Assembly (NCBI RefSeq): GCF_003751505.1
Contig: NZ_RJVB01000007.1
Location: 124,001 to 188,000 of the forward strand
Reading direction: 5' to 3'
Source: Erwinia sp. JUb26
Lineage (GTDB): Bacteria; Pseudomonadota; Gammaproteobacteria; Enterobacterales; Enterobacteriaceae
DNA length: 64,000 nt
Positions within the stretch are counted from its first letter, which is position 1. Each line of letters begins with the position of its first letter. The notes under the pieces are model-generated. The model was given only the letters and a program-made list of their open reading frames with translations, did not search any database and had not been told where the DNA came from. The position numbers and the translations under genes were made by a program. Shown here in pieces: positions 10,189-20,906 of this stretch.

Positions 10189-11088
10189 CTATTTATCGCG
10201 TTCAATTATGAAGCCGGCCAGCGCCCGTAACGGGGTGGTATTATAGGATTGCGCGGCCAGCGTTTCTAATGCGCTGAGAGACTCCTGATAGAGATCCCAT
10301 GCTTTTGTCCGTGCTCCCTCCAGCCCCAACAGTGCCGGGTACGTGCTCTTGCCCAACTGCTGATCGGCTCCCTGCTGTTTGCCGAGCACGGCGGTATCAC
10401 CTATCACATCCAGAATATCGTCCTGAACCTGGAATGCCAGCCCGATGGCACTGGCATAGCGATCGAGTGCAGGCAGAGCGCTACGGCCCCTTTCACCTGC
10501 GGCCAGCGCGCCCAGGCGCGCGGCCGAACGGATCAACGCACCGGTTTTATGGCGGTGGATCTGCTCAAGTGCAGCTAAATCACTTCGCTTACCTTCTGCG
10601 GCGAGATCCAGCGCCTGTCCACCGCACATCCCCGCGACGCCGCTGGCCTGCGCCAGTTCGGAAAGCATCGCAATGCGGAACTCTGCAGTCACGCCGGGCA
10701 TTGGGGCATCGGCCAGAATGGAAAAGGCCAGCGTTTGCAGGGCATCGCCCGCCAGGATCGCCGTATCCTCACCAAATTTAATGTGGCAGGTCGGTTGCCC
10801 ACGGCGCAGACTGTCGTCATCCATGGCGGGTAAATCATCGTGAATCAGGGAATAGGCATGAATGCATTCAACGGCCGCTGCAGGCGCATCCAGGGCGCTG
10901 TCATCGGCGTGCAGCATCTGTCCGGTGGCGTAAACCAGGAAAGGACGCAGCCTTTTCCCTCCTAATAATGCGCCATATTCTATGGCATTTACCAGCGGAG
11001 TGCTCTGAAAAGGCAGGGCGGCGATGAATCCCTGCAGAGCGGTATTCACGCGCTGATGGTGCGCCTGCTGTAATGCGATGAAATCCAT
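10189..11088 (-). CDS. ispA: (2E,6E)-farnesyl diphosphate synthase
   Basis: IspA makes farnesyl diphosphate from DMAPP, IPP and GPP, the precursor for ubiquinone, heme O and undecaprenyl chains. It has 299 residues, a trans-prenyltransferase. The first aspartate-rich motif is '[12 protein letters not shown]' and the second 'QVQDDILDV'; '[14 protein letters not shown]' binds IPP. Its start codon overlaps the xseB stop (TGATG), indicating translational coupling. FPP is a substrate of CyoE, encoded 6 kb away. Confidence 0.97.
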   Translation of the reverse strand: MDFIALQQAHHQRVNTALQGFIAALPFQSTPLVNAIEYGALLGGKRLRPFLVYATGQMLHADDSALDAPAAAVECIHAYSLIHDDLPAMDDDSLRRGQPTCHIKFGEDTAILAGDALQTLAFSILADAPMPGVTAEFRIAMLSELAQASGVAGMCGGQALDLAAEGKRSDLAALEQIHRHKTGALIRSAARLGALAAGERGRSALPALDRYASAIGLAFQVQDDILDVIGDTAVLGKQQGADQQLGKSTYPALLGLEGARTKAWDLYQESLSALETLAAQSYNTTPLRALAGFIIERDK

Positions 11089-11330
11089 CAGTCATTTTCC
11101 GGGGTAAAAGGCGTCAGATCGGCGTTTTTATCGTCGCTCAGCAGGATTTGTACCCGCTGTTCGGCCTGCTGCAGGGTTTGCTGGCCGGTGCGCGCCAGCT
11201 GGACGCCGCGCTCGAATTCATTCAGCGCCTCTTCCAGCGGAAGATTGCCGCTTTCGAGGCGGGTGACGATCTGTTCCAGCTGCTGCAGTGAGCTTTCAAA
11301 GCTGGCAGGCTGTTCGGATTTTTTCGGCAT
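11088..11330 (-). CDS. xseB: Exodeoxyribonuclease VII small subunit
   Basis: XseB is the small subunit of exonuclease VII, a single-strand-specific nuclease; the large subunit XseA is encoded elsewhere. It has 80 residues, the normal size. The family signature is '[21 protein letters not shown]', followed by '[14 protein letters not shown]', a helical coiled-coil hairpin. It is the first gene of the xseB-ispA-dxs operon. The divergent thiI starts 298 bp away. Confidence 0.97.
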   Translation of the reverse strand: MPKKSEQPASFESSLQQLEQIVTRLESGNLPLEEALNEFERGVQLARTGQQTLQQAEQRVQILLSDDKNADLTPFTPEND

Positions 11331-11628
11331 GTGTGATCCTGACTTGTCATAGCTATCAACGGATAATGACGTATGGTATCCGACTCGAAATGATTAGCAA
11401 AATATACCCGTCATCTTTCCATTGACCATCACGCGATATGTGCGCGGGAACAGAATAATTTTACGGTTGAGTAGCAGGCAGGCAGCAGATGAATAAGCAC
11501 CTGTCGGGCAAAGATGATATACTGCTGCGCCTGAATGCAAAGGCCATGAGCCCTTTTGCAAGACCCTGATTTTACCAGCTAAGTGCCATTCGTTTCAGCA
11601 CTTAATTGCCTAGCGAACCCATGCCACC

Positions 11629-13077
11629 ATGAAGTTTATCATTAAGTTATTCCCAGAAATCACCATCAAAAGCCAGTCCGTACGCCTGCGTTTTATCAAA
11701 ATCCTGACCGGAAACATTCGCAATGTACTTAAACACTACGATGAAAACCTTGCCGTGGTGCGCCACTGGGACCATATCGAAGTGCGTGCGCGCGACGAAA
11801 GCCAGCGCCCGATCATCATCGGTGAGCTGACGCGCATTCCGGGTATCCACCATATTCTGGAAGTTGAAGATCGCCCCTACACCGATGTGCATAACATCTT
11901 TGAGCAGACGCTGGAACTGAACCGCGAACGCATCGAAGGGAAATCTTTCTGCGTACGCGTTAAGCGCCGCGGCAAGCATGAATTCAGCTCGCAGGACGTA
12001 GAACGCTATGTTGGCGGCGGCCTGAACCAGCACGTGGCTTCCGCCCGCGTGCAGCTGAACCGCCCGGACGTGACGGTTAATCTGGAAATTGAAGACGACC
12101 GCCTGCTGCTAATCACCGGCCGCTTTGAAGGTATCGGTGGTTTCCCAATCGGCACCCAGGAAGATGTGCTGTCGCTGATTTCCGGTGGTTTCGACTCCGG
12201 CGTTTCCAGCTACATGCTGATGCGCCGCGGCTGCCGCGTTCACTACTGCTTCTTCAACCTGGGCGGGGCCGCTCATGAGATCGGCGTGCGCCAGGTGGCC
12301 CACTATCTGTGGAAACGCTACGGCAGTTCGCATCGCGTGCGCTTTGTGGCGATCAACTTTGAGCCGGTGGTCGGCGAAATCCTGGAAAAAGTGGACGATG
12401 GCCAGATGGGCGTGGTGCTGAAGCGCATGATGGTGCGTGCGGCCTCGAAAGTGGCCGAACGCTACGACGTACAGGCGCTGGTCACCGGCGAAGCGCTGGG
12501 CCAGGTTTCCAGCCAGACACTGACCAACCTGCGTTTAATTGATAACGCCAGCGATACCCTGATCCTGCGCCCGCTGATTTCGCACGATAAAGAGCACATC
12601 ATTAATCTGGCGCGTGAAATCGGGACGGAAGACTTTGCCCGCACCATGCCGGAATACTGTGGCGTGATCTCGAAGAGCCCGACGGTGAAGGCGGTGAAGG
12701 CGAAAATTGAAGCGGAAGAACAGAACTTCGATTTCGCTATTCTTGACCGCATGGTGGAAGAAGCAACTAACGTCGATATCCGCCAGATCGCCGAGAAGAC
12801 TCAGGAAGAAGTCGTGGAAGTGGAAACCGTGGCGTCGTTGGGTGCCAATGACGCGGTACTGGATATCCGCTCCAACGACGAGCAGGAAGCCCGGCCGCTT
12901 GAGGTTGAAGGCGTTGAGGTGAAATCCCTGCCGTTTTACAAGCTGGGCACCCAGTTTGGCGATCTCGATCAGACCAAAACCTGGCTGCTGTACTGCGAGC
13001 GCGGCGTAATGAGCCGTCTGCAGGCGCTGTATCTGCACGAACAGGGCTTCACTAACGTTAAGATCTATCGTCCTTAA
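11629..13077 (+). CDS. thiI: tRNA 4-thiouridine sulfurtransferase ThiI
   Basis: ThiI transfers sulfur to U8 of tRNA and also to ThiS for thiazole synthesis. It has 482 residues as in E. coli. The order is a ferredoxin-like domain and THUMP domain (about 60-165), a PP-loop ATP pyrophosphatase domain with '[12 protein letters not shown]' near 184, and a C-terminal rhodanese domain. The catalytic persulfide Cys falls at position 456 ('[12 protein letters not shown]'); the partner Cys is in '[10 protein letters not shown]'. Gene order next to the xseB operon is standard. The 298-bp upstream gap serves two divergent transcripts; I see no TPP riboswitch in it. Confidence 0.97.
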   Translation: MKFIIKLFPEITIKSQSVRLRFIKILTGNIRNVLKHYDENLAVVRHWDHIEVRARDESQRPIIIGELTRIPGIHHILEVEDRPYTDVHNIFEQTLELNRERIEGKSFCVRVKRRGKHEFSSQDVERYVGGGLNQHVASARVQLNRPDVTVNLEIEDDRLLLITGRFEGIGGFPIGTQEDVLSLISGGFDSGVSSYMLMRRGCRVHYCFFNLGGAAHEIGVRQVAHYLWKRYGSSHRVRFVAINFEPVVGEILEKVDDGQMGVVLKRMMVRAASKVAERYDVQALVTGEALGQVSSQTLTNLRLIDNASDTLILRPLISHDKEHIINLAREIGTEDFARTMPEYCGVISKSPTVKAVKAKIEAEEQNFDFAILDRMVEEATNVDIRQIAEKTQEEVVEVETVASLGANDAVLDIRSNDEQEARPLEVEGVEVKSLPFYKLGTQFGDLDQTKTWLLYCERGVMSRLQALYLHEQGFTNVKIYRP

Positions 13078-13123
13078 AATACGGGATGGCAGCACGCTGT
13101 TGCCAAATCCCATCTGTCCAGCT

Positions 13124-13163
13124 GCGGATATCCAGATCTCTCAGAAGAATCTCGGATATCCGC
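13124..13163. repeat. Long inverted repeat between convergent thiI and yajL
   Basis: GCGGATATCC at 13124-13133 pairs perfectly with GGATATCCGC at 13154-13163. Inside, AGAT (13134-13137) can pair with ATCT (13149-13152) across a one-base bulge. There is no T-tract. It may be a bidirectional stop or RNA-stabilising hairpin. The rest of the 188-bp gap (13078-13265) shows nothing else I can identify. Confidence 0.6.
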
Positions 13164-13265
13164 GCTGCAATAAAATCACGTTCGCCAGCGTTGTTTACGC
13201 TTGATGAGTGTCATTTTGCAGTCGTATCGCCAGTCACTCAGCGAGTTGACATCAACGGATGTTGA

Positions 13266-13862
13266 TTAATCTTTATAGTCGTAAATTCCCGCTGCCAGCA
13301 CCATCTGTTCGCCAACCTCACGCGCTTTATCTTTACCTACCAGTAAATCAATCAGCTTAAGGGCGAAATCAATGGTGGTGCCCGGTGCCTGGCTGGTCAG
13401 CAGATTCACTCTTCGATCCCAGACGACGCGGCGATCCATCCATTTTCCTTCGGGAATGGTCTCTTTCAGACCCGGGAAGCCGGTCATATTGCCTACCGGG
13501 AACAGATCGTGTGGGATCAGTACGGTTCCCGGTGAGGCACACATGGCGGCTACGATGCGGCCGGACAGGTGAAACTGCCGTACCGCCTCGACCAGCAGCG
13601 GGCTGTCGCGAAAACACTCGGCGCCTTTTAAGCCACCGGGCAGAACGATGGCGTCGAACTCGTCGTCGGCCACCTGTACCAGTGGCGCATCCGCCAGCAG
13701 GCGGACTCCGCGTGAACAGACAATTTCACGATCGCCATTTTCGGCCACGCTGGCGGTGACGACGCGAATACCCGCGCGCACCAGCAGATCGATGGTGGTA
13801 ACGGCTTCGGTTTCTTCACTCCCAGGTGCCAGGCAAACCAGCACCGATGCGTTCGCGGTCAT
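13266..13862 (-). CDS. yajL: DJ-1/PfpI family protein deglycase/chaperone YajL
   Basis: YajL is a DJ-1 homologue implicated in protection against oxidative and carbonyl damage. It has 198 residues with the start at 13862, where ATG has AAAGGA 8 bp upstream. An earlier in-frame ATG (13892) lies deeper in panE and is less likely. The nucleophile elbow is 'VAAMCASPG' (Cys108, equivalent to Cys106 in the family). Other motifs are '[17 protein letters not shown]' and '[11 protein letters not shown]'. Its 5' end overlaps the 3' end of panE by 47 bp on the same strand. Confidence 0.93.
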   Translation of the reverse strand: MTANASVLVCLAPGSEETEAVTTIDLLVRAGIRVVTASVAENGDREIVCSRGVRLLADAPLVQVADDEFDAIVLPGGLKGAECFRDSPLLVEAVRQFHLSGRIVAAMCASPGTVLIPHDLFPVGNMTGFPGLKETIPEGKWMDRRVVWDRRVNLLTSQAPGTTIDFALKLIDLLVGKDKAREVGEQMVLAAGIYDYKD

Positions 13863-14736
13863 AATCTTGTTCCTTTCGCTTAATAAATTCAAAAAGACGG
13901 TTGTTCTCCGGCGTTGTCAGGCCCTGGGCGCGGGCACGACGGATCACGTAGCCGTTAATATAGTCAATTTCCGTACGGCGCTGGGCGCGGATATCCTGCA
14001 GCATCGAGGAGGTGTTACCTGCGGTGCTGCGGATCACATCCATCACGTAGTCGATAAGCCATTCACGTGAGATATGCTGGCCCTCGCGTTCCATTACGGC
14101 GGCCACTTCGTTGCTGAGTGCGTCAATCTCTTCGCGGTGATCCACCAGCTCGCCGTTAGTGCAGTCGTAGTATACGGTCAGCGGATTAATCACGCAGTTC
14201 ACCGCCAGCTTCTGCCACGCCGCCGAGGCAACGTTGTTGTGCCAGGCCACATCCGGCAGCGCGGCGTGCAGCGTTTCCGCAAGATCGCTCATTGCTACGG
14301 CGTCAGGGGAAATCGGACCAACGTGGGTGATCCCGGAGGCAACGTGGACCACTACCGTGCCGTCGTGCCTTGCCGCGTGTGTAGTAACGCCGCGCAGCAG
14401 CGGCTGGCGCAGCGTTTTTAGTTCATCAAGCGTACCCATACCGTTGTGCAGCAGCAGTACCGGGCAGTTCTCCGGCAGGATAAACTGCAGGTTCTTTACG
14501 GCCTCAGACACCTGCCACGCCTTTAACGTCACCAGCAGCAGATCGCTTTTGGCGAGGAAGGTCGGATCGTTAGCGATCAGTGTTTTATTGATAGTGGAGC
14601 CGTGCAAATCAATCACGTTTACAGAACAGTAAGGTTGTGGAACCCTTAACCAGCCCTGAACTTCATGTCCCTGTTGTTCAAGAGCAGCAAGCCAGATCTG
14701 CCCTAAAGCTCCGCATCCCAGTACGGTAATTTTCAT
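13816..14736 (-). CDS. panE: 2-dehydropantoate 2-reductase
   Basis: PanE (ApbA) reduces ketopantoate to pantoate with NADPH, a step to coenzyme A. It has 306 residues (303 in E. coli). The Rossmann motif '[15 protein letters not shown]' begins at residue 5. The catalytic region includes '[20 protein letters not shown]', with the active Lys and the downstream Asn. The last 15 codons overlap yajL, so the two genes are co-transcribed. Confidence 0.95.
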   Translation of the reverse strand: MKITVLGCGALGQIWLAALEQQGHEVQGWLRVPQPYCSVNVIDLHGSTINKTLIANDPTFLAKSDLLLVTLKAWQVSEAVKNLQFILPENCPVLLLHNGMGTLDELKTLRQPLLRGVTTHAARHDGTVVVHVASGITHVGPISPDAVAMSDLAETLHAALPDVAWHNNVASAAWQKLAVNCVINPLTVYYDCTNGELVDHREEIDALSNEVAAVMEREGQHISREWLIDYVMDVIRSTAGNTSSMLQDIRAQRRTEIDYINGYVIRRARAQGLTTPENNRLFEFIKRKEQDYDRERIGAGLPGTWE

Positions 14737-14874
14737 TGTTCCTCCCCGCGGCGGGGTGAGTTAAACAGTTTACCCGCGCATCTGTTGATTATTATAGCTT
14801 TCAGCGTCCGCAGTTTTATTTACCCGTGGCAAGCAGGTATTATGCCTGTCACTTTAGTCTCAGGAGAATAGATC

Positions 14875-15366
14875 ATGCCATCTTTCGATATCGTTTCCGA
14901 AATTGACATGCAGGAAGTGCGTAATGCCGTTGAAAACGCCAACCGCGAAATCGCCACCCGCTTTGATTTCCGTAACGTCCAGGCCAGCTTTGAGCTGAAC
15001 GAGAAGAACGAGTCCATCAAGGTTGCCAGCGAGTCAGACTTCCAGGTGAAGCAGCTGCTGGATATCCTGCAGGAAAAACTGCTGAAACGCGGCATTGAAA
15101 ATGCGGCGCTGGATGTGCCGGATGAAATCGAACACAGCGGTAAAAACTGGAGCGTCGATGCCAAAATGAAAAAAGGCATTGAGAGCGACGTGGCGAAAAA
15201 GCTGGTGAAGCTGATTAAAGACAGCAAGCTGAAGGTACAAACCCAGATTCAGGGCGATGAAGTGCGCGTTACCGGTAAGTCACGTGATGACCTGCAGGGC
15301 GCCATGGCGCTGGTGCGTAAGGGCGAACTGGGTCAGCCGTTCCAGTTTAAAAACTTCCGCGACTGA
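14875..15366 (+). CDS. yajQ: YajQ family nucleotide-binding protein
   Basis: A 163-residue cytoplasmic protein of the YajQ (UPF0234) family, two ferredoxin-like halves. Relatives bind nucleotides, and in Xanthomonas a member is a cyclic-di-GMP effector; whether that applies here is unknown. The start is clear: '[22 protein letters not shown]' after CAGGAG. The 'ATRFDFRNV' and '[15 protein letters not shown]' motifs are family hallmarks. It converges on yajR across a hairpin-rich gap. Confidence 0.95.
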   Translation: MPSFDIVSEIDMQEVRNAVENANREIATRFDFRNVQASFELNEKNESIKVASESDFQVKQLLDILQEKLLKRGIENAALDVPDEIEHSGKNWSVDAKMKKGIESDVAKKLVKLIKDSKLKVQTQIQGDEVRVTGKSRDDLQGAMALVRKGELGQPFQFKNFRD

Positions 15367-15372
15367 TTGGCT

Positions 15373-15551
15373 CGCCGTTTGATGACGGCGTGATGTGCCT
15401 GCCCGCGTTCCCCACTCAGAGGGGCGGACGCGGAATAGCAAGCCGGCCCCTGTTACCGAGCCGGTTTGCGTGTAACGGCTCAAGCTTAAATCCGCACTCG
15501 AAGCGGCGTGCGGGCCTTAAGGCTGGCACCGACCCGGTGGCAGGATGGTGC
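15373..15551. repeat. Cluster of five hairpins between convergent yajQ and yajR
   Basis: Consecutive inverted repeats fill the gap. A: CGCCGT/ACGGCG (15373-15390). B: CCGCGT...ACGCGG with inner CCCC/GGGG (15403-15433). C: GAGCCG/CGGCTC (15458-15481). D: CCGCAC/GTGCGG (15492-15513). E: GCACC/GGTGC (15526-15551). No T-tract follows any of them. This could be a palindromic-element array or a structured RNA. I do not recognise it as ERIC or a known REP consensus. Confidence 0.6.
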
Positions 15552-15573
15552 ATTTCGTGGTTTTGGGGCGTGT

Positions 15574-16941
15574 TTACGTCGCTGAAACTATCAGTTTTTC
15601 CAGCGTGGCGCGGCTGGTGACCTTACTGTCGATTTTAACGTAGGCACTTTGCTCTTCCGGCACGATAAACACCGCCGTGACGCCCGGTTCCGTTTTCAGC
15701 TTCTGCTCCAGTTCATTTTTCTCTAATGTGCAGGCGTCCAGCGTAATACGTAGGCTGCTGACGTAAGGCGGTTCCTGCATGGTGATGCTGACCACCAGCC
15801 AGATAGCGGCGATCACCGCACCCACCACAAACACGCTCTGCGCGTCGAAGTGACCGAATACCCATCCGCCCATGCTGCCCCCGATCGCCACACCGATAAA
15901 CTGGCTGGTTGAGTACAACCCCATGGCGGTCCCTTTGAAGCCGGGAGGGGACTCTTTGCTGACAAGCGACGGCAGAATGGCTTCCATCAGATTAAAGCCG
16001 ACAAAGAACAGCTGCACGCCGATAACCAACGTCCAGAAATGGCCGCCTGCCAGCCAGAGGACGACTTCCGCCACCAGCATCAGCGCCACGCAGAAGATAA
16101 ACACGCGCTTCATCCGGCGTTTCACTTCGGCGTAAATAATAAAGGGCACTACGCTGACAAAGGCGATGAGCATGGTCACCAGGTACACTTTCCAGTGTTC
16201 GGCGGCCGGTAAGCCCGCGCGTTCAAACTGGCCCGGCAGTGCGACGAAGCTCGACATCAGTAAAATATGCAGGCAGAGAATGCCGAAATTCAGTTTTACC
16301 AGCCGGCTGTTTGCCAGCACGTCGCGGAAGCTGCCTTTCACCATGCCCGACTCGCGGTTGAGCACGTGACTGGACGCGGAAGGCACCACCAGCAGGGTGA
16401 TCACAATGCCAGAGCTTGCCAGCACGGCAATCATCCAGAACAGCGCATGCAGGCCGAACGCATTGGTAATGACAGGACCCAACACCATAGCAATCGCGAA
16501 GGTGATGCCAAAGCTGATGCCGATAAAGGCCATCGCCTTGGTGCGGTTCTGTTCACGCGTCAGATCGGAGAGCAGGGCCATCACCGCGGCGGCTATCGCG
16601 CCCGAGCCCTGCAGCGCACGGCCGAGGATCACGCCCCAGATTGACGTGCTTAACGCGGCAATCACGCTACCCAGTACAAAGATGAGCAGCCCGCCCACAA
16701 TCAGTGGCTTGCGGCCAATACGATCGGAAAGCAGACCGAAGGGGATCTGGAACACGGCCTGGGCTAAACCGTAGATGCCGATGGCCAGCCCGATTAACGC
16801 CTCGCTGGCGCCCTGTAAAGCCATGCCGTAAGTAGTGAGGACCGGTAAGACCATAAACATACCCAGCATACGCAGGGAAAAAACCGTCCCCAGGCCCCAG
16901 GTAGCACGAAGCTCGACCGGGGTCATTTTATTATCGTTCAT
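15574..16941 (-). CDS. yajR: MFS transporter YajR
   Basis: An inner-membrane major facilitator with 12 helices plus a C-terminal soluble YAM (ferredoxin-like) domain, 455 residues from ATG 16941 (454 in E. coli). The start MNDNKMTPVELRATWG is preferred over an ATG five codons upstream by alignment with the family. Motif A 'GLLSDRIGRKPLIVGG' lies between helices 2 and 3. The YAM domain follows 'QEPPYVSSLRITL' and ends 'SAYVKIDSKVTSRATLEKLIVSAT'. The substrate is unknown. It is monocistronic. Confidence 0.94.
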   Translation of the reverse strand: MNDNKMTPVELRATWGLGTVFSLRMLGMFMVLPVLTTYGMALQGASEALIGLAIGIYGLAQAVFQIPFGLLSDRIGRKPLIVGGLLIFVLGSVIAALSTSIWGVILGRALQGSGAIAAAVMALLSDLTREQNRTKAMAFIGISFGITFAIAMVLGPVITNAFGLHALFWMIAVLASSGIVITLLVVPSASSHVLNRESGMVKGSFRDVLANSRLVKLNFGILCLHILLMSSFVALPGQFERAGLPAAEHWKVYLVTMLIAFVSVVPFIIYAEVKRRMKRVFIFCVALMLVAEVVLWLAGGHFWTLVIGVQLFFVGFNLMEAILPSLVSKESPPGFKGTAMGLYSTSQFIGVAIGGSMGGWVFGHFDAQSVFVVGAVIAAIWLVVSITMQEPPYVSSLRITLDACTLEKNELEQKLKTEPGVTAVFIVPEEQSAYVKIDSKVTSRATLEKLIVSAT

Positions 16942-17028
16942 TACTACCTCATGCATTTAGTGCGCATAGTTTATGTGCGAGGGGAGGGCGGGTAAAACAT
17001 TACTTGCGAAGAAGTCGTAACAAAAAGA

Positions 17029-17050
17029 AAGGGCGCGAAATCGCGCCCTT
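17029..17050 (-). terminator. Terminator of the cyoABCDE operon
   Basis: AAGGGCGCGA-TTTCGCGCCCTT read on the minus strand, followed by TCTTTTTG, 20 bp after the cyoE stop. Confidence 0.88.
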
Positions 17051-17070
17051 ATATCGTGATGCAGCTTTGC

Positions 17071-17961
17071 TTACCGGACGTAAGTCAGCAGATCTTTAGA
17101 GGCTGGGGTCATGAAATCGACGGACATCATCACGCTCAGCGCGGTGATGGCAACGATTGAAAACACGAACAGCTTACGTGCCCAAACGCGGTCGTTTGAG
17201 GTTTTGTAACCTGACAGTGCCATACCCAGCCACCAGACGCTTACCGCCGCAGCGACAACCAGATATTTATATCCGGCATAGCCACCCAGCGTCAGCATCA
17301 GTGTGGCAATCATAAACGCCAGGATATACAGCGTAATATGGTTTTTCGCCACGGAAATGCCTTTCACCACCGGCAGAACCGGAATGTTGGCTGCCTGGTA
17401 ATCTTTAAAGCGGAAGATAGCAATCGCATAGGAATGCGGCATCTGCCACAGGCTAAAGATAGCCAGTAGGATCAACGCGCCGGCGTCGAACTGATTGGAA
17501 ACCGCACAGTAGCCGATCACCGGAGGTGCCGCGCCGGACAGGCTGCCAATCAGGGTGCCGTAGACGGAGTTGCGCTTCATGTACAGGCTGTAAACGCCGA
17601 CATAAACCACGAAACCCATCACCGCCAGCCACATGGCCAGCGGATTTGCTCCGAAATACAGCATCGCAAAGCCAGCAATACCTAAAACGGTCGCATAAAC
17701 CAGACTCAGTTTCGGCGAGATGAGGCCTTTGACCATCACCCGATTCTTGGTTCTCTCCATCTTTTTGTCGATGTCGCGGTCGATGTAGTTGTTATAAACA
17801 CAACCCGATGCCACCACCAGCGAAACGCCGACAAGGGTGAAGAGAAACAGGGAGTAATCAATGCTGCCTTTAGAAGCCAGCAGGAATCCCCCGATAACAG
17901 AAATTAAATTCCCGAAAATAATCCCTGGTTTTGTTACTTGCAGGTATCGCTTAATCATCAC
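17071..17961 (-). CDS. cyoE: Protoheme IX farnesyltransferase
   Basis: CyoE attaches a farnesyl group to heme B to make heme O, the cofactor of the bo3 oxidase. It has 296 residues, a UbiA-type membrane prenyltransferase. The first Asp motif '[23 protein letters not shown]' and the second '[19 protein letters not shown]' are intact. It is the last gene of cyoABCDE, about 10 bp after cyoD. Its FPP substrate comes from IspA. Confidence 0.97.
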   Translation of the reverse strand: MMIKRYLQVTKPGIIFGNLISVIGGFLLASKGSIDYSLFLFTLVGVSLVVASGCVYNNYIDRDIDKKMERTKNRVMVKGLISPKLSLVYATVLGIAGFAMLYFGANPLAMWLAVMGFVVYVGVYSLYMKRNSVYGTLIGSLSGAAPPVIGYCAVSNQFDAGALILLAIFSLWQMPHSYAIAIFRFKDYQAANIPVLPVVKGISVAKNHITLYILAFMIATLMLTLGGYAGYKYLVVAAAVSVWWLGMALSGYKTSNDRVWARKLFVFSIVAITALSVMMSVDFMTPASKDLLTYVR

Positions 17962-17971
17962 AGTAGCTCTG

Positions 17972-18304
17972 TTAGTGGGTCATCATGTTGTAGTTGAGGT
18001 TCCACATGATCCAGAGAGAGCCGACAACAACAATCAGGATGATGATCGCCGCGAAGACGATAGCAACCATGTTCCAGCCGCCCTCGGACTTGCTGTCCAG
18101 GTGCAGGAAGTACACCAGGTGAACCAGCAGCTGAACAACCGCACACACCAGAACCACAGTCAGCGTAACCGCTTTAGAAGCACCGCCGTCCATGACCATC
18201 CAGAACGGGATACCGGTCAGAATGATCGACAGGATAAAGCCGATCATGTATGACTTCACGCTACCGTGAGACGCGCCGCCATGTTCGTTTACAGAATGAC
18301 TCAT
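17972..18304 (-). CDS. cyoD: Cytochrome bo3 ubiquinol oxidase subunit IV
   Basis: CyoD is a small accessory subunit that helps CuB assembly. It has 110 residues (109 in E. coli) and three membrane helices. The start [19 protein letters not shown] at 18304 overlaps the cyoC stop (TAATG), so translation is coupled. A longer upstream frame lies inside cyoC and is discarded. Confidence 0.96.
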   Translation of the reverse strand: MSHSVNEHGGASHGSVKSYMIGFILSIILTGIPFWMVMDGGASKAVTLTVVLVCAVVQLLVHLVYFLHLDSKSEGGWNMVAIVFAAIIILIVVVGSLWIMWNLNYNMMTH

Positions 18305-18921
18305 TACATGGCTCCCATCAGGTAAACAATGGTGAACACGCAGATCCAAACCACATCCAGGAAGTGCCAGAACAGGCTCAGACACATGATACGTGCGCGG
18401 TTAGTATCGTTCAGGCCACGCTTGGACACCTGGAACATCAGTACCAGCATCCAGATCAGGCCAGAGGTCACGTGCAGACCGTGGGTACCAACCAGCGTGA
18501 AGAATGCCGACAGGAAGCCACTACGATCCGGGCCGAAGCCCTCTTTGATCAGGTGATGGAATTCATAGATTTCCATCCCGATGAAGCCCACACCGAACAG
18601 GAAGGTCATGAACAGCCAGCCGAGAACGGCGCCTTTCTGACCTTTGTTCATGTTGATGACTGCAAAACCGTAGGTAATGGAGCTCAACAGAAGCAGTGCG
18701 GTTTCAACCAGTACGAACGGCAGTTCAAAGATATCTTTGCCTGCCGGGCCACCGGCGGTGTTGTTTACCATCACACCATACGTCGCAAACAGGGTTGCGA
18801 AGATGATGCAGTCGCTCATCAGATAGATCCAGAAGCCAAAGATCTTGTTGGCGCCCGCATCGTGATGCCCATGGTCCCCATGGGCGTCGTCGTGGTGTTT
18901 AGCCAGAGTTTCAGTTGACAT
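18304..18921 (-). CDS. cyoC: Cytochrome bo3 ubiquinol oxidase subunit III
   Basis: Subunit III has 205 residues and five membrane helices, of the heme-copper oxidase subunit III family. It has a His/Asp-rich N-terminus ('[15 protein letters not shown]'), then '[23 protein letters not shown]' and '[16 protein letters not shown]'. It overlaps cyoB by 11 bp and cyoD by 1 bp. Confidence 0.97.
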   Translation of the reverse strand: MSTETLAKHHDDAHGDHGHHDAGANKIFGFWIYLMSDCIIFATLFATYGVMVNNTAGGPAGKDIFELPFVLVETALLLLSSITYGFAVINMNKGQKGAVLGWLFMTFLFGVGFIGMEIYEFHHLIKEGFGPDRSGFLSAFFTLVGTHGLHVTSGLIWMLVLMFQVSKRGLNDTNRARIMCLSLFWHFLDVVWICVFTIVYLMGAM

Positions 18922-20902
18922 TTTTCAGACCTGCTTTGCTAATTTCGTCAAAGTGCTGATTCTCGATTTTTTCGATTTCGGCAACAGGAACGTAGTAATC
19001 CACGTCTTCGTCAAAGCTCTTCACGATCCAGGTCACGATCATGCCCAGGAAGGACAGACCCACCAGCCACCAGATGTGCCAGATTGCGGCAAAACCAAAC
19101 AGGGTAGCGAACAGAGCAATGATGATACCGGCGCCGCTGTTTTTCGGCATATGAATTTCTTCATAGTGCGTCGGCTGTTTATAAGCTTCACCTTTTTCCT
19201 TCATTTCCCAGAACGCATCGCGCTCGTGAACGTGAGGAACAACGGCGAAGTTATAGAACGGCGGTGGTGAAGAGGTTGCCCACTCCAGCGTACGCGCGCC
19301 CCATGGGTCACCGGTCAGGTCACGGTTCTGTTCACGGTCGCGAACGGAAACGTAGAACTGAGTCAGCTGGCAGGCAACACCACAGGCAATCAGCGCAGCA
19401 CCGAAGGCAGCCACAACCAGCAGCGTGTGGAACTGAGGATCGATATCCTGGCTGATACGACGCGTCATACCCATGAAGCCCAGTGCGTACAGCGGCATAA
19501 AGGCAACAAAGAAGCCGATAATCCAGAACCAGAACGCACGGATACCCCATTTTTCATTCAGCGTGAAGCCGAACGCTTTAGGGAACCAGTAGGTCACCCC
19601 GGCGAAGCAACCGAATACCACACCACCGATAATCACGTTATGGAAGTGAGCAATCAGGAACAGACTGTTGTGCAGAACGAAGTCAGCACCCGGCACGGCC
19701 AGCAGAACCCCGGTCATACCACCTACGGAGAAGGTGACCAGGAAGCCAACGGTCCACAGCATCGCAGAGTGCATCTGAATGCGGCCCTGATACATGGTGA
19801 ACAGCCAGTTGAAGATTTTAACACCGGTCGGGATGGCGATGATCATCGTCATAATACCGAAGAAGGCGTTAACGTTCGCACCCGCACCCATGGTGAAGAA
19901 GTGGTGCAGCCAAACGATGAAGGACAGAATGGTAATAACTACCGTTGCCCACACCAGAGAGGTGTAACCAAACAGACGCTTTTTAGAGAAGGTAGCAACG
20001 ATTTCGGAGAACACACCAAAGACTGGCAGAACCAGGATGTAAACTTCCGGATGACCCCAAACCCAAATCAGGTTGACGTACATCATCATGTTGCCGCCCA
20101 TATCATTGGTAAAGAAATGGAAACCAAGATAACGGTCAAGCGTCAGCAGTGCCAGGGTCACGGTCAGAACCGGGAACGCGGCGATAATCAATACGTTAGT
20201 ACAGAGTGAAGCCCAGGTGAACACCGGCATTTTGAACATGGTCATGCCAGGCGCACGCATCTTCAGGATAGTAACGAAGAAGTTAATACCTGTTAATGTC
20301 GTACCAATACCGGATAACTGTAGACTCCATATCCAGTAGTCAACCCCGACTCCCGGACTGTACTCCGCGCCGGACAGTGGTGGGTAAGCCAGCCAGCCGG
20401 TCTGAGCGAATTCGCCCACGCCCAGTGACAGGTTAACCAGTACCACACCGACAACGGTGAACCAGAAGCTCAGGTTGTTCAGGAACGGGAAGGCCACGTC
20501 GCGTGCGCCGATCTGCAGAGGAACAGCAATGTTCATCAGACCAACAACAAACGGCATCGCTACGAAGAAGATCATGATCACGCCGTGAGCGGTGAAGATC
20601 TGGTCGTAGTGGTGCGGTGGCAGGAATCCGGCTTCACCGGCAGAGGCAAGCACCTGCTGGCTACGCATCATCACCGCATCGGCAAAGCCACGCAGTAGCA
20701 TGACGAAGGCCAGGATGATGTACATGATACCGAGTTTTTTGTGGTCGACAGAGGTCAGCCACTCGCTCCAAAGATAGTTCCACTTACCGAAGTAAGTGAT
20801 TGCAGCCACAAGCGCCATACCACCAAGAATGATGGCAGCTACCGTAATAACGATAATCGGCTCGTGAAGGGGCACTGCATCCAGTGTTAATTTACCTAAC
20901 AT
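18911..20902 (-). CDS. cyoB: Cytochrome bo3 ubiquinol oxidase subunit I
   Basis: The catalytic, proton-pumping subunit, 663 residues as in E. coli. Heme and copper ligands are visible: His106 in '[11 protein letters not shown]', the Tyr-linked His in '[11 protein letters not shown]', the CuB pair in '[11 protein letters not shown]', and the heme ligands in '[11 protein letters not shown]'. The D-channel region is '[22 protein letters not shown]'. It reduces O2 to water with electrons from ubiquinol, in the inner membrane. It lies 4 bp after cyoA. Confidence 0.98.
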   Translation of the reverse strand: MLGKLTLDAVPLHEPIIVITVAAIILGGMALVAAITYFGKWNYLWSEWLTSVDHKKLGIMYIILAFVMLLRGFADAVMMRSQQVLASAGEAGFLPPHHYDQIFTAHGVIMIFFVAMPFVVGLMNIAVPLQIGARDVAFPFLNNLSFWFTVVGVVLVNLSLGVGEFAQTGWLAYPPLSGAEYSPGVGVDYWIWSLQLSGIGTTLTGINFFVTILKMRAPGMTMFKMPVFTWASLCTNVLIIAAFPVLTVTLALLTLDRYLGFHFFTNDMGGNMMMYVNLIWVWGHPEVYILVLPVFGVFSEIVATFSKKRLFGYTSLVWATVVITILSFIVWLHHFFTMGAGANVNAFFGIMTMIIAIPTGVKIFNWLFTMYQGRIQMHSAMLWTVGFLVTFSVGGMTGVLLAVPGADFVLHNSLFLIAHFHNVIIGGVVFGCFAGVTYWFPKAFGFTLNEKWGIRAFWFWIIGFFVAFMPLYALGFMGMTRRISQDIDPQFHTLLVVAAFGAALIACGVACQLTQFYVSVRDREQNRDLTGDPWGARTLEWATSSPPPFYNFAVVPHVHERDAFWEMKEKGEAYKQPTHYEEIHMPKNSGAGIIIALFATLFGFAAIWHIWWLVGLSFLGMIVTWIVKSFDEDVDYYVPVAEIEKIENQHFDEISKAGLKNVN

Positions 20903-20906
20903 TGTA

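Noticed and set aside
11331..11628. Possible TPP riboswitch upstream of thiI
   Set aside because: I looked for the conserved CTGAGA and ACCTGA elements in the right order and did not find them; thiI is not usually riboswitch-controlled in this order.
19427..20209. 260-residue plus-strand frame opposite cyoB
   Set aside because: Antisense shadow, very rich in His, Asn and Gln, with no ribosome site.
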